Shown: positions 8,944 to 18,929, numbered from the stretch's first letter. The stretch is DNA of 64,000 nucleotides from JAVVHH01 sp965276815 (GCA_965276815.1 CBDIBE010000012.1:744001-808000); one strand, 5' to 3'. Program-made: numbers and translations. Notes: a model not told the origin generated them from the letters alone.

Positions 8944-9714
8944 TTGCCTGTCGAATATGCGGTCCATGACCGGATCGCGCTGATCACGCTCAACCGGCCG
9001 GCAGCGATGAACGCGCTCGATCCGGAGAGCCGCGCGGAGCTGGAGGCGTGCTGGCGCCGGGTCGCGGAGGACGGTCAAGTCCGCTGCGTGATCCTTACCG
9101 GGGCGGGGGATCGGGCGTTTTGCACTGGCGCCGACCTCAAGAAGACGATGCCGCCGAAGGAGAGTTTTGCCGAGTTGACCTTCGGCGCCGAGGAGATGGA
9201 TCAGTCTACCTTCGGCTCGGACAAGCCGAGCATCTGCGCGATCAACGGCTTCGCGCTGGGCGGCGGCCTCGAGCTCGCGCTGGCTTGCGACATACGGATC
9301 GCGGCGGAGAACGCCCAATTCGGCCTGCCCGAGGTCAAGGTCGGCAGCATTCCCGGCGCCGGGGGCACGCAGCGTCTGCCGCGGGCGATCGGGCGCAGCG
9401 ATGCGATGCTGATGCTGCTGACCGGGGACATCATCGACAGTGCGGAAGCCTTGCGGGTCGGCCTGGTTAGTCGCGTGGTGAAGCGCGAGGCGCTGCTGGA
9501 CGAGGCGATGGCGATCGCCGGCCGGATTGCCGCCAACGCGCCGCTCGCGGTGCGCGCGGTCAAGCGGCTGGCGGTGCAGGGCGCACATTTGCCGCTGCCG
9601 GACGCGATCCGCGCGGAGCGGGCGACCTGGGGCTTGCTGCGCGACACGCAGGACCGGATCGAGGGAAGGCTCGCCTTCCAGCAGAAGCGTAAGCCACGAT
9701 ACGAGGGGCGGTAA
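8944..9714 (+). CDS. Enoyl-CoA hydratase/isomerase (crotonase family)
   Basis: A 256-residue crotonase. It starts with TTG at 8944 behind a GAGAGGAA-like ribosome site, giving the standard opening PVEYAVHDRIALITLNRPAA. The CoA/oxyanion-hole segments GAGDRAFCTGADLKK and NGFALGGGLELALACDIRIA are intact. Both glutamates expected for hydratase activity are present: E110 in GGGLELA and E130 in FGLPEVKVGSIPGAGGTQRL. It would hydrate a 2-enoyl-CoA during acyl or ring-cleavage product degradation. The carboxyl end ERATWGLLRDTQDRIEGRLAF is family-typical. Confidence 0.93.
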   Translation: MPVEYAVHDRIALITLNRPAAMNALDPESRAELEACWRRVAEDGQVRCVILTGAGDRAFCTGADLKKTMPPKESFAELTFGAEEMDQSTFGSDKPSICAINGFALGGGLELALACDIRIAAENAQFGLPEVKVGSIPGAGGTQRLPRAIGRSDAMLMLLTGDIIDSAEALRVGLVSRVVKREALLDEAMAIAGRIAANAPLAVRAVKRLAVQGAHLPLPDAIRAERATWGLLRDTQDRIEGRLAFQQKRKPRYEGR

Positions 9715-9745
9715 TGCCAGGTCTCTTGAGGGGGTAAGCTTTCAC

Positions 9746-9775
9746 CGTCATGGTCCGCCTGCGCGGATGATGACG
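9746..9775. terminator. Imperfect hairpin, possible bidirectional terminator or palindromic repeat
   Basis: CGTCATGGTCCGC (9746-9758) and GCGGATGATGACG (9763-9775) are complementary over 11 of 13 positions around a 4-base loop. It lies between the convergent enoyl-CoA hydratase gene and the quinone-oxidoreductase remnant. There is no T-run, so it may equally be a short dispersed palindrome. Confidence 0.4.
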
Positions 9776-9784
9776 TGTTGAGGG

Positions 9785-10195
9785 TTACGGCAGCGGGACG
9801 GTAGCGCCCATCGTCTTTCTGCTTTGCAGCGCGGTGTGCGCCGCGGCGGCGGTGCGCAGGTCGAGCGCCGCGGGAACGAGGATCAAACGTTCGATCGGCA
9901 TGACCCGGCGGTCGGAATAAGCGCCGACCCGCATCACGGAATACGCGACGCGATTACCCGGAGCGTAGGAGGTCACACCGGGTCCGACTTGCTCGACGAT
10001 CCCGGCGGCTTCCAGACCGATCGCGGACGGATATGCAGGGAGCAGGTAACGGCCGCTGCGGTGGTGGCAGTCGATGAAGTTGAGGCCGATCGCTTCATGG
10101 CGGATGAACGCTTCACCGGGTCCGGGCGCGCCGGGGTCGTGGGGTTCGGCCCGCAGCACTTCCGGGCCGCCCGGCCGGTCGATGACGATTCGCAT
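9785..10195 (-). pseudogene. Quinone oxidoreductase (zinc-independent ADH family) with internal in-frame deletion
   Basis: The ATG at 10195 gives a normal NADPH:quinone-oxidoreductase amino terminus (MRIVIDRPGGPEVLRAE ... NFIDCHHRSGRYLLP ... GLEAAGIVEQVGPGV ... GNRVAY). At about residue 117 (DLRTAAA) the sequence jumps straight to the family's extreme carboxyl terminus (AHTALQSRKTMGATVPLP). Only 136 of the usual about 325 residues remain, and the whole Rossmann NADPH-binding domain is missing. The frame stays open across the junction, so a short protein could be made, but it could not bind cofactor in the normal way. It is 2 bases downstream of the CaiB remnant and probably formed an operon with it. 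Confidence 0.82.
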
Positions 10196-10197
10196 CG

Positions 10198-11012
10198 CTA
10201 GATGACGCCTCCCTCGGCGAGCCTTTCGATATCGGTGGCGGAATATCCGAGCATGGTGCCGAGGATCCAGGCGTTGTCCTCGCCGTAGCACGGCGCGCAG
10301 TGAACGATCAGGCCGCCGGCGTAAGCAGGGGTCCGGCTGAGTTTGACGGGGAATTCCGGGACCGGCCAGCGGCCGATCTTGCTGCCGGCGATCTCCGTCA
10401 TCCAGTTGAGCGCGCGCAGTTGCGGGTCGCGGTCGCAGCGTTCGCCGGCGGTCTGACACATGCCGGCCGGGGCGCCCGCCGCTTGCAGAAGCTCCATCGC
10501 GTCATAGGCCTCGATCGTCCCCGTCCATTTGCTGATCGCCTCCCCGAGCGCGTCCGGATGGCGCAGCCGGGCGGCGACGGTGGCAAAACGCGGGTCGTGG
10601 CGCAGACCGGCAATCTCGGCCAAGGCGCGCCACTCCGGCTCGGTAAAGCAGGCGATGGCGAGCCAACGATCCTCGCCCTGGCAGCGGAAGGCGCCGTGCG
10701 GCGCCGCTGGCTTGTACGGCGAACGGTTGCCATAGCGCGACCAGACCCGTGCATGAACTGGCCGCCCATGTCCGGGTCGGTGACGCCCTTTAGCGGTGTG
10801 GTGGCCGCGTCGCGGGCGGCGCGGCGGCCGATCGGCGCCATGGCGGCGAGACGCGTGTCCGGATTGGCCTTCCACTCGACCTTGAGGCTTTCCGCGCCGA
10901 GCCCGGCGAGCAGCAGGCCGGCATACTCGCCCAACTCGTCCGCCGTCTCGATCACGCGCAATCCGGACAGCATGCCGGGCATGGTCATGGGCAAGGCACG
11001 GTCCAAAGGCAT
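10198..11012 (-). pseudogene. CaiB/BaiF-type CoA-transferase, internal deletion and frameshift
   Basis: The amino-terminal part (from MLSGLRVIETADELGEYAGLLL, ATG near 10973; other in-frame ATGs reach 11012) shows the family's opening Rossmann segment and GLGAESLKVEW. The carboxyl-terminal part lies in another frame: RYGNRSPYK, PHGAFRCQGEDRWLAIA, then EIAGSKIGRWPVPEFPVKLSRTP and the closing LGYSATDIERLAEGGVI. The frame changes near 10745. The two parts together make about 260 codons against about 400 in intact members, so some 140-150 residues of the middle are gone. The gene would have moved CoA between carboxylic acids. I see no evidence of a second copy in the window. Confidence 0.82.
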
Positions 11013-11103
11013 GACGCGGAAAGGGCTACTCCGCCCGCTTGAATTTTGGCAGCGTGACAGCGTCGGTGCCTGGCGAGCGGCGGTCCGCCCATGCGTCCCG
11101 GCC

Positions 11104-12339
11104 TCACGCCTTCAGCCAGATCGGTTCGGCGGTCGCCATTGTTTTCGGGTAGATCGCCTTCGGCACGCCGTCCTGCCACTGGATGATGACCAACTCCGCA
11201 TCCTCGAGCCGGCCTTTGCTGTCGAACTTGAGGTGCCGGCTCGGGATGAACTTGGCCGGTCCCTCGTCGTGCAAATCGAAGGCGCGCATCGCGTCGGCCA
11301 CCTTGTTCCGGTCCGCGGCGCCGGCCTTCTCGAGCGCCGCGTGGAAGGTCAGCATGTCGACGTAGGTCATGATGGAGTCCTGGTTGAGCCACGGCTCCTT
11401 CGTGCGCTCGGTGAAGCGCCGTGCTAGGTCCTCCTGGCCCTTGCCGCCCCAATTGGCCAGCATCGCCATGCAGCCCTGCAGGATGTTCGGGCCGATCACC
11501 TGCGCCATCTCCGGCGCACCCCACTGCCCGCCGCCGCCCATCTTCGGCAGCTTGTCGGTGCCGAGATTGTACTCGTTGAACTTGTCCAGCAGCACCTTGG
11601 TGTCTGGAACGTTGGTCGACATCATCAGCATGATCTGCGGGCGGCCGTTGCGGACGCGCTGCACGATCGAGGTCGCGTCGGACAGCGGCGGCGTGTAGGT
11701 CTCGTCGACCACCGCTTTCAAGTGGTAGTGGCCGAGCTCTGTGGCGCGGATCGGCTTCATGAAGCTGACCTCGGAGGCAGTATTGTCGGCGACCAGGGCG
11801 ATCGTCGTCGGTTCCTTGCCGGTCTCCTGCTTGGCCAGCTCGAGGAAGGTCGGCAGCGCCTCGAGCGCCTGCCGATCCGCCGTCGGCGCCATCTGGAACA
11901 CGTAGCGGAACCCGCGATTGGTAATCGCATCGGAATAGGAGAGCGTGAGCCACGGCAGCTCCGCCCGCTCCGTCACCTCGGTCGCCGCCAGGGTGAAGCT
12001 GCTGAGCCAGGCGCCGGTGCCGCCGACCAGGTCGGGGTTCTGCGCGATCATGCGCTGCGCGGCGTCGGTCGCCTTCTCGGTGCTGTCGCCGGCGTCGACG
12101 ATGACGAGCTCCATCTGGGCGCCGCCCAGCGCCTTGATGCCGCCGCCCTTGTTGACGTCCTCGATGCCCATCTCGGCGCCGCTGCGCATCATCTGGCCGT
12201 TGCGCGCCCACGGCCCCGACAACGGCGCGAGCAGCGCGACCTTGACCGTCTTGGCCGGCTGCGCGCGCGCGAAACTTGCCGCGCCCGCCGCGAGACCCAG
12301 GCCCAGCGCCGTTCGGCGGCCGATTGTCCTTCTGCCCAT
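11104..12339 (-). CDS. Branched-chain-type ABC transporter substrate-binding protein
   Basis: A 411-residue periplasmic binding protein of the LivJ/LivK (Peripla_BP_6) family. The signal region is MGRRTIGRRTALGLGLAAGAASFARA, with two arginine pairs and a hydrophobic core that look Tat-like. The mature start KTVKVALLAPLSGPWARNGQMM, the GIEDVNKGGGIKALGGAQMELV segment and SYSDAITNRGFRYVFQM are characteristic. It is the distal gene of a minus-strand liv operon, 16 bases after livF. The carboxyl end includes VIIQWQDGVPKAIYP. Members of this family in soil alphaproteobacteria bind amino acids, amides or aromatic acids; the ligand is unknown. Confidence 0.93.
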   Translation of the reverse strand: MGRRTIGRRTALGLGLAAGAASFARAQPAKTVKVALLAPLSGPWARNGQMMRSGAEMGIEDVNKGGGIKALGGAQMELVIVDAGDSTEKATDAAQRMIAQNPDLVGGTGAWLSSFTLAATEVTERAELPWLTLSYSDAITNRGFRYVFQMAPTADRQALEALPTFLELAKQETGKEPTTIALVADNTASEVSFMKPIRATELGHYHLKAVVDETYTPPLSDATSIVQRVRNGRPQIMLMMSTNVPDTKVLLDKFNEYNLGTDKLPKMGGGGQWGAPEMAQVIGPNILQGCMAMLANWGGKGQEDLARRFTERTKEPWLNQDSIMTYVDMLTFHAALEKAGAADRNKVADAMRAFDLHDEGPAKFIPSRHLKFDSKGRLEDAELVIIQWQDGVPKAIYPKTMATAEPIWLKA

Positions 12340-12355
12340 GTTTCCTCCCGTTTGT

Positions 12356-13059
<704 letters not shown>

Positions 13060-13072
<13 letters not shown>

Positions 13073-14865
13073 GCCGCCGCCCACTTGCTGCCGAGATAGG
13101 CCTCGATCACCCGCCGGTCCTCGATAACCGTAAGCGGCGCCCCTGACGCCAGCACCTTGCCGTGGTCCACCACCAGGAAATCATCGGCGATGCGCAGCAT
13201 GGCCCGCATCGTGTGCTCGATGATGACGATCGTCATCCCCTCCGCCCGCAAGTGCTCCAGCACCGCCAGCACGTCGTCGCACTCATCATGCCCCAACCCG
13301 GCCAGCGTCTCGTCGAGCAGCAGCACCCGCGGCCGGCCCGCGAGCGCCCGGGCCAATTCCATCAACCGCAACTGCTTGTTGGTCAGATTGCCGGCGGCCA
13401 CCGCAGCCATGTCCTGCAGCCCGGTCCGTTCGAGCGCCAGCGATGCCACGGCGGCGGCCTCGGCGCCCGCCAGCCCGGCGCCGTATGCGCCGACGATCAC
13501 GTTCTCCAGCAGCGGCAGCCGCGGGAAGGCGCGCACGACCTGAAAGGTGCGGCCCACCCCGGCCCGGGCGATCTCGTGCAAGGGGCGTCCTTGCAGCTTT
13601 TCCCCCGCGAGCGCGACCGTCCCGGCATCCGGCCGCAGCACGCCATTGATCAGGTTGAACAAGGTCGTCTTGCCGGCGCCGTTGGGCCCGATGATGCCGA
13701 GGATGCGGCCCGCTTGCGCGCTCAGCCCGACATCGTCCACCGCGCGCAGGCCGCCGAACGAGCGGCAGAGCCCCTCGACCTGCAATAGCGGTCCTGCCAC
13801 CGTCGTCCAGGCGGGGTCGATCAGCGTCATGCCGCCGGGATGCGCCGGCACTGGCATTGCGACGGTCCTGCGCTGCTGCCAGCGGTCGCGCACCGTCCAA
13901 AACAACCCATCGGGCGCCAGCAACATGACCAAAATGATCGCCGCGCCATAGATGACGCCCTGGATGCCGGGAATGATGTCGCCGAGTTGCGCCTGCAACG
14001 TCTCGGAGAGCGGGATCAGCACCGCCGCCCCGATCAGCGGACCCCAATACGTGCCCACGCCGCCGAACAGCGCGATCACGAGCGCCTGCGCCGAGGTCAG
14101 CAGGCCGAACACCGCGTCCGGCGTGATCACGAGCAGCACGCAGGCGTACAGGCCGCCGCCCGCGGCCGCCAACGCGCCGCTGATCGCCAGCGCGAGCATC
14201 TTGAGCTGCTTGGGGTTGAGGCCGGTGGCTTGCGCGGCCAGCTCATTCTGGCGCAGCGCCATCAGCGACAGGCCGAAGCGGGAGTTCTCGACCAGCATCG
14301 AAACCGCCATCGCGATCACCAGCAACCCGGAAGCGACCAGCATGTTGAGCCGCCCATCCGCGAATTGCAGCCAGGCGGCCGGATGGTCGCGATGCATCGG
14401 CAGCGCCACCTCCTGATAGCCGAGGTATTGCAGCACGTAGAGCATGACCAAAGGATAGGCGAGCATCGCCAGCGCAAAGTAATGGCCGCGCAGCCGGAAG
14501 GTCGGCAGCCCGATCAACACCGCCGCAACCGCGCCAAGCACGGCGCCGGCGGGGATACAGAGCCAAGGTGTGACGCCAAACTGCGCGCTGCCGATCGCCA
14601 CCGTATAGGCGCCGATGCCGATGAATGCGGCATGGCCGAACGATGTCAGGCCGGAATAGCCGGAGAACAAGTTCCACGACAGGCCCATCACCGCCCAGAT
14701 CGGCACCAGCGTGAACATCAGCTGGTAATAGCTGTTCTGCACGACGGACCCGGCCGCCCCATACAGGCAGATCAGCACCAGGAAAACGAGCGCGTCCCGC
14801 CGCAAGCGCGACGCGGCGCCGGGTCGCAGGCTGAACGCATGCGAGCGGCGCCGGGTGGTGCTCAT
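13060..14865 (-). CDS. LivM permease fused to LivG ATPase (single polypeptide)
   Basis: A 601-residue fusion. Residues about 25-325 are a LivM-type permease with eight or more hydrophobic segments and the hallmarks GLSWNLFSGYSGLTSFGHAAF and GGVGTYWGPLIGAAVLI. After a linker (about 330-358), residues 360-595 form a LivG ATPase: GPNGAGKT at 393-400, then VGRTFQ, and Walker B VLLLDETLAGL. The signature position reads LTNKQLRLMELARAL instead of LSYGQ, a divergence often tolerated in LivG. The ATG at 14865 overlaps the livH stop by 4 bases. Such fusions are common in alphaproteobacterial aromatic or amide uptake systems. Confidence 0.93.
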
Positions 14866-15815
14866 GCCCGCTCCGCCGAGCGGCCGAACAAACCTTGCGG
14901 CCGCACGATCACGATCAGCAGGAAGACGACGAAGATCGCCGCGTTCTGCAATTGCGGCGGCAGGATCAACGCCGAAAGCTGCTGGACGAAGCCGATGGTC
15001 AGCCCGCCCCAGAAGGCGCCGAAAATGCTGCCCATGCCGCCGAGCACCACGCCCGAATACATGATGATCACGAAATCAAGCCCGCTGAACGGCGTGAAGG
15101 TGATCGAGGTCGCGATCAGCCCGCCGGCAATGGCGGTGATGGCGCTGCCGAGCCCGAAGGCGATGCGGTGGGCGCGGCTGACGTCGACGCCGGTGTAGGT
15201 CGCCGCCGCCGCGTTATCGGCGGCCGCCCGCAGCGAGCGGCCGAGCCGGGTCCGCTCCAGCAGCAAATAGAGCGCGATCCCGACCAGGATGGCGACCAGG
15301 CAGGCGATGATCCGCGCCTTGTTCAAGAACAGCATCGCGTCGCCCAGGCCGGTGTCGAACGACCAGGCGCTCGAGGAAAGCGGCGACAGCACCGAGCGCG
15401 GGGTGGAGCCGAACACGATCAAGCCGCCGTTTTGCAGGATCAGCGACACCCCGAGCGTCACGATCAGTTGGCCGAAATGGCCCTCGTCCAGGCTGCCCGA
15501 AATGCGCAATCCGGAGACCCGGCTCAGCAGGAAGCGATGCAGCAGCGCGCCGCCGGCAAACATCACGGGGCCCGCGAGGATCGCGCCCACCACCGGCGCG
15601 GCCGGGCCGAGAAAGCCCAGCACGCCCCAGCCGGTCACCAGATAGAACGTGATGAACATGCCGAGCATCAGCAGCTCGCCCTGGGCGAAGTTCACCACCC
15701 GCATCACGCCGAAAATCAGCCCCAGGCCGCTGCACATCAGCCCGTAGACGCAGCCGATGGTCAGCCCGGCCGCGAGCGCGTTCAGCAGGTTTTCGATGAA
15801 GACCGAGAAATCCAT
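14862..15815 (-). CDS. livH: Branched-chain-type ABC transporter permease LivH
   Basis: A 317-residue inner-membrane permease starting at the ATG at 15815 (MDFSVFIENLLNALAAGL). The LivH landmarks are YGLMCSGLGLIFGVMRVVNFAQGELLMLGMF near the amino terminus, then RAAADNAAAATYTGVDVSRAHRIAFGLGSA and GGMGSIFGAFWGGLTIGFVQQ. It ends with the typical IVIVRPQGLFGRSAERA. The start overlaps the alpha/beta-hydrolase stop (TGATG), so hydrolase, livH, livMG and livF form one coupled operon. Confidence 0.94.
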   Translation of the reverse strand: MDFSVFIENLLNALAAGLTIGCVYGLMCSGLGLIFGVMRVVNFAQGELLMLGMFITFYLVTGWGVLGFLGPAAPVVGAILAGPVMFAGGALLHRFLLSRVSGLRISGSLDEGHFGQLIVTLGVSLILQNGGLIVFGSTPRSVLSPLSSSAWSFDTGLGDAMLFLNKARIIACLVAILVGIALYLLLERTRLGRSLRAAADNAAAATYTGVDVSRAHRIAFGLGSAITAIAGGLIATSITFTPFSGLDFVIIMYSGVVLGGMGSIFGAFWGGLTIGFVQQLSALILPPQLQNAAIFVVFLLIVIVRPQGLFGRSAERA

Positions 15816-16669
15816 CAGTTGGCGGGATCGGCCAGCATCTCGGCGGCGACCGCGTTGAATTCGTCCGCCGCCTCGTATGAGGTCCAGTGGCCGGCGCCGG
15901 CAATCGTGCGCACGTCGGCGCCCGGCTGCAGGCCGCGCAGTGCGTTCATCCGCGCCTCGAGCGTCGGCCGGGCAACCGCGTCTTCCATGCCCCAGATGGC
16001 GCACAGCCGGGCCGTCACGCGGCGCAACTCGTCGAGCAGGACGGTGCTGGTGGAGAGTCCGGCGCTGCGCAGCCTGGCGTGGTCGCTGTTCCAGGCCTGG
16101 ATGGCGAGCGCTTGCGCGTCGATCTTCGAGGGGTCGGCGAACATCAGGCGTTCGAGGTTGGCGCGATGCGCCGCCAGCCGCTCCGCGCCGGTCTTGTTGC
16201 GGACCGTCTCCAGCGTCACGTCGCCGCGCTTCTGGCCCAGCGCGCTCGCCCCAACCAGCACCAGGGTACCGATACGGCGCTGTAATTGCGCGGTGAGGGC
16301 GCCCGAGACGAGCGCGCCGAAGGAGAAACCCATGACGTCGCATTGCTGACCCGGCGGCAGCAGACGACCGAGCCCTTCGGCCACGAGACCGCCGACACTG
16401 CTGATGGTCCAGGGCACCGGCGGCAGGTCGGACTCGCCCAGCCCTGGCAGGTCCGGAGCCAGCACCAGACGGCCGGGCACGAGCGCCTCGAGGTTGCGGA
16501 TCCAGTGCCGCCAGGACCCGCTGCCGCCGTGCAAAAGCAGCAGCGGCCGGCCCCGTCCCCACGCGCGCCAGACGATGCGGCCCTCGCCGAACCGGGTTTC
16601 CATGCGCTCGGCGGCGGCATCCCATCGGGCGACTTCGGCGCACGGGTGAGCGGCTGGTGGGTTGTTCAT
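15815..16669 (-). CDS. Alpha/beta-fold hydrolase
   Basis: A 284-residue alpha/beta hydrolase when started at the ATG at 16669 (MNNPPAAHPCAEVARWDAAAERMETRFG); an earlier in-frame ATG at 16759 would add 30 uncharacteristic residues. The oxyanion-hole motif is LLLLHGGSGSWRHWIRNL, the nucleophile elbow is GFSFGA (S116) and the terminal histidine sits in GAGHWTSYE. It is the first gene of the liv operon, so it may hydrolyse the imported ester or amide, as in many meta-cleavage-type hydrolases. No lid-specific motif narrows the substrate. Confidence 0.88.
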   Translation of the reverse strand: MNNPPAAHPCAEVARWDAAAERMETRFGEGRIVWRAWGRGRPLLLLHGGSGSWRHWIRNLEALVPGRLVLAPDLPGLGESDLPPVPWTISSVGGLVAEGLGRLLPPGQQCDVMGFSFGALVSGALTAQLQRRIGTLVLVGASALGQKRGDVTLETVRNKTGAERLAAHRANLERLMFADPSKIDAQALAIQAWNSDHARLRSAGLSTSTVLLDELRRVTARLCAIWGMEDAVARPTLEARMNALRGLQPGADVRTIAGAGHWTSYEAADEFNAVAAEMLADPAN

Positions 16670-16825
16670 CACGTCCGGCTCGCCACGGTTGGGACGTTCG
16701 ATGGGCTGACACGTGCGTTCACGGAGGCCTGATCTATCCTCTCCGATTGCATGATGCATTTTTTCCGAACGTTAGAGCGCAGGGGGATGGCGAGCAAGGG
16801 GCCTTGGTCCGACCCCTGCGACGGC

Positions 16826-17705
16826 TCAGCCCTCAATGGGATTGTAGCTGAAGCCCTCGCTCGCCGCCTCGACTAGCCCGACGGTCGGATCGGTGAAATG
16901 CGTCGGCAGCAGCAATGTCCCGCTGCCGGCGAGCCGCTCGATCAGCGCCGTGCGCGTTGCGCGCGCCAGGTCGCGATCCGTATCGGCCATCGTGGACATC
17001 GCGGGGAAGCGAAGCTGGACCGGGTGATGGATCACGTCGCCGGACAACGTGCCGGTGGCGCCTTTGGAGGCGATATTGACCACGATATGTCCCGGCGAAT
17101 GCCCGAAACACGGTTCGAACCGCATGCCGTCGTCGAATTGGTGATGCTCGTCGACGATGACGATTTGCTCGGCACGCTTGACTGGAAGCACGCTGTCGGC
17201 GAAGCCGGCGCAATGGATGCGCTGGTCGCCGCGCTGATAAGCGGCGTCCCAATACTCGTACTCGCTGCGGCTGACGATGTATTTGGCGTTCGGGAAAGTC
17301 GGCACCCAGCTTCCGTCGAGCAGGTTAGGTGTTCCAACCGACGTGGTCCCAATGCAGATGGGTGCACATGACGAAATCAACCTGCGCGGGTTTCACGCCG
17401 GCGCTGGCGAGCTTGCCGAGAAAGTCGGTGTTGAGCTGGCTGAACTCCGGGCGGGCCGGCCGATCCTTGTGATTGCCGCAGCACGTGTCGACCAGGATGG
17501 TGTGACGTCCCGTGCGGACGACGAAGGTGTGATAGCTCATGTGCAGGAAGTCGTCCGGCGTCAGCCGGCCCGGCGGCAGCTCGCGCCGGCAAACCTCGAG
17601 CATCTCGTCCGTCAGGTCAGGGTAGAAATTCTGCGCATGGGCGAAGGGCCGCTCGAGCTCGACGACCTTCTGAATGGCGTAGTCGCCGATAGTGATGATG
17701 GACAT
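16826..17705 (-). pseudogene. Metallo-beta-lactamase-fold hydrolase interrupted by one frameshift
   Basis: The first frame (ATG at 17705) begins MSIITIGDYAIQKVVELERPF and contains the zinc motif THLHWDH, then stops at GWNT. The continuation NLLDGSWVPTFPNAKYIVSR ... GHSPGHIVVNIAS ... SGDVIHHPVQL ... LLLPTHFTDPTVG lies one frame away and runs to the stop at 16826. Removing one base near 17326 restores a continuous protein of about 290 residues with all expected metal ligands. So this is either a recent one-base insertion or a sequencing error. It is the last gene of a decaying minus-strand unit with the amidohydrolase and the MFS remnant. Confidence 0.88.
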
Positions 17706-17752
17706 CTGCCCCCACTTGCGCTTCTCGAGATGTATTTAGCCCAAGGGTGGCT

Positions 17753-17868
17753 TTACACAAAGGCCGAGGCGGATAGGTTGGTGACGTTCTCAAACACGAT
17801 TGTGGTGTGGTCGGACAGGGTGATGGCGGTGCTGTTGCCGCTGACGGTCGCGGTGACTTCCGGCCGGG
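17753..17868 (-). pseudogene. Orphan carboxyl-terminal tail of an RTX/hemolysin-like secreted protein
   Basis: Between the amidohydrolase and the broken MBL gene, the minus strand encodes an open stretch of about 35 residues ending in a stop at 17755-17753. It reads EVTATVSGNS, TAITLSDHTTIVFENVTN, LSASAF-stop. The TLSDHTTIVF...VTNL pattern resembles the beta-roll tail that ends many hemolysin-type calcium-binding, type I-secreted proteins. No start codon or upstream part exists, since the amidohydrolase stop directly abuts. I read it as the last remnant of a deleted gene; the family call rests on a short match. Confidence 0.45.
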
Positions 17869-18915
17869 TCAGACAAGCTGGTAAAGCCGATCCGCCGTCC
17901 CGGTGAACAGCGCGCGCTTTTCGTCGGGCGAAGCGCCGGAGACGATGCGCTTGAACGCGTTCCAGAGCGTGAGATAGCTGCAGGATTGCTTATCTGGCGG
18001 GAAATTGCTCTCGAACATCGAGCGCGTCGGGCCGAACGCATCGATGCATGTCTCGATATAGGGCCGCCATGCAGCGGTGAGCTCGGCCGAGCTTGGGGGG
18101 GTCTCGCGCAGGTGAAACTCAAACCCGAAATGCAGCATGCCAAGGCCGCCGAGCTTGACATGGACGTTCGGACAGGTGGCGAGCTCGTGCATGTGCCCCG
18201 CCCAGATCTCCCGGTACTCGTCGCGATTGGCGGCATAGGGCCCGACGCAGATCGGGCCGCCGCAATGGTTCAGGACAATCCTGATCTCAGGCAGTGCGCG
18301 CGCCAGCGCGGTCAGCTCGGGAAGCTGCGTGAAGTAAATCCATGCATCGAAGACGAGGTCGAACTCGCCCAACGCCGCGACCCCGGCACGGAAGATTGGA
18401 TCGAGCAGGCGTCCGGGCGCCACCTTGGAGCTGACATAGCGGTTGATCTCGGGATGCGGGTCCCACGGCATGCCGAAGCGGATGCCGCGCACGCGGCCGC
18501 CGCCAGCGGCGATTTCCGCCTCCAGCACCGGGCGTACGCGCTCGCCGAGGGTCAGGTCGGCATGCGCCACCATGGCCGCGGCGATCCGGGTTGCCCCGTA
18601 AGTGCCCGACGCGCTCATCGCCGCGATGCCGCGGACGAACTCGACCTCGCCGACCGGCCGCATCTCCGGCGGGCCGCCGGCCCGGAACATCGCGCGGCAT
18701 TCCTCGTACACGGTTTTGGTAATGTTGTGTCCCTGCGCCAGGTCCAGGAGCAGGTCGTCGAGCAGGTAGCGCCCGCGCGCCGCGTCCCAGAGATGATGAT
18801 GCGGATCGGTGATGGGCAGATCCGGCTCCAAGACCGCCTCGGGCTGCTCGCGCGCGAGCCAGGCGCGTAGTTCCTCGGTGTTGCGGTAATCGCCGCCGCG
18901 ATAGACGTAGGCCAA
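17869..18915 (-). CDS. Amidohydrolase family 2 protein
   Basis: A 348-residue TIM-barrel metal-dependent hydrolase. The amino-terminal metal site is ITDPHHHLWDAARGRYLLDDLL, typical of the lactonase/amidohydrolase_2 branch that includes L-rhamnono- and 4-sulfomuconolactonase-like enzymes. Further landmarks are GIRFGMPWDPHPEIN, IVLNHCGGP and MFESNFPPDKQS near the end. Its reading frame is intact while both neighbours on the same strand (MFS transporter upstream, MBL hydrolase downstream) are broken. Confidence 0.87.
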   Translation of the reverse strand: MAYVYRGGDYRNTEELRAWLAREQPEAVLEPDLPITDPHHHLWDAARGRYLLDDLLLDLAQGHNITKTVYEECRAMFRAGGPPEMRPVGEVEFVRGIAAMSASGTYGATRIAAAMVAHADLTLGERVRPVLEAEIAAGGGRVRGIRFGMPWDPHPEINRYVSSKVAPGRLLDPIFRAGVAALGEFDLVFDAWIYFTQLPELTALARALPEIRIVLNHCGGPICVGPYAANRDEYREIWAGHMHELATCPNVHVKLGGLGMLHFGFEFHLRETPPSSAELTAAWRPYIETCIDAFGPTRSMFESNFPPDKQSCSYLTLWNAFKRIVSGASPDEKRALFTGTADRLYQLV

Positions 18916-18929
18916 TTCTGTGCTCCTCG

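Noticed and set aside
13840..15198. A 450-codon plus-strand open frame opposite the liv operon
   Set aside because: Its translation is dominated by Arg, His, Gln and Pro and matches no protein pattern. The minus strand encodes clear LivH and LivM-LivG.
15816..16712. Apparent amino-terminal extension of LivH
   Set aside because: It is a shadow of the alpha/beta hydrolase gene in another frame. LivH begins at 15815.
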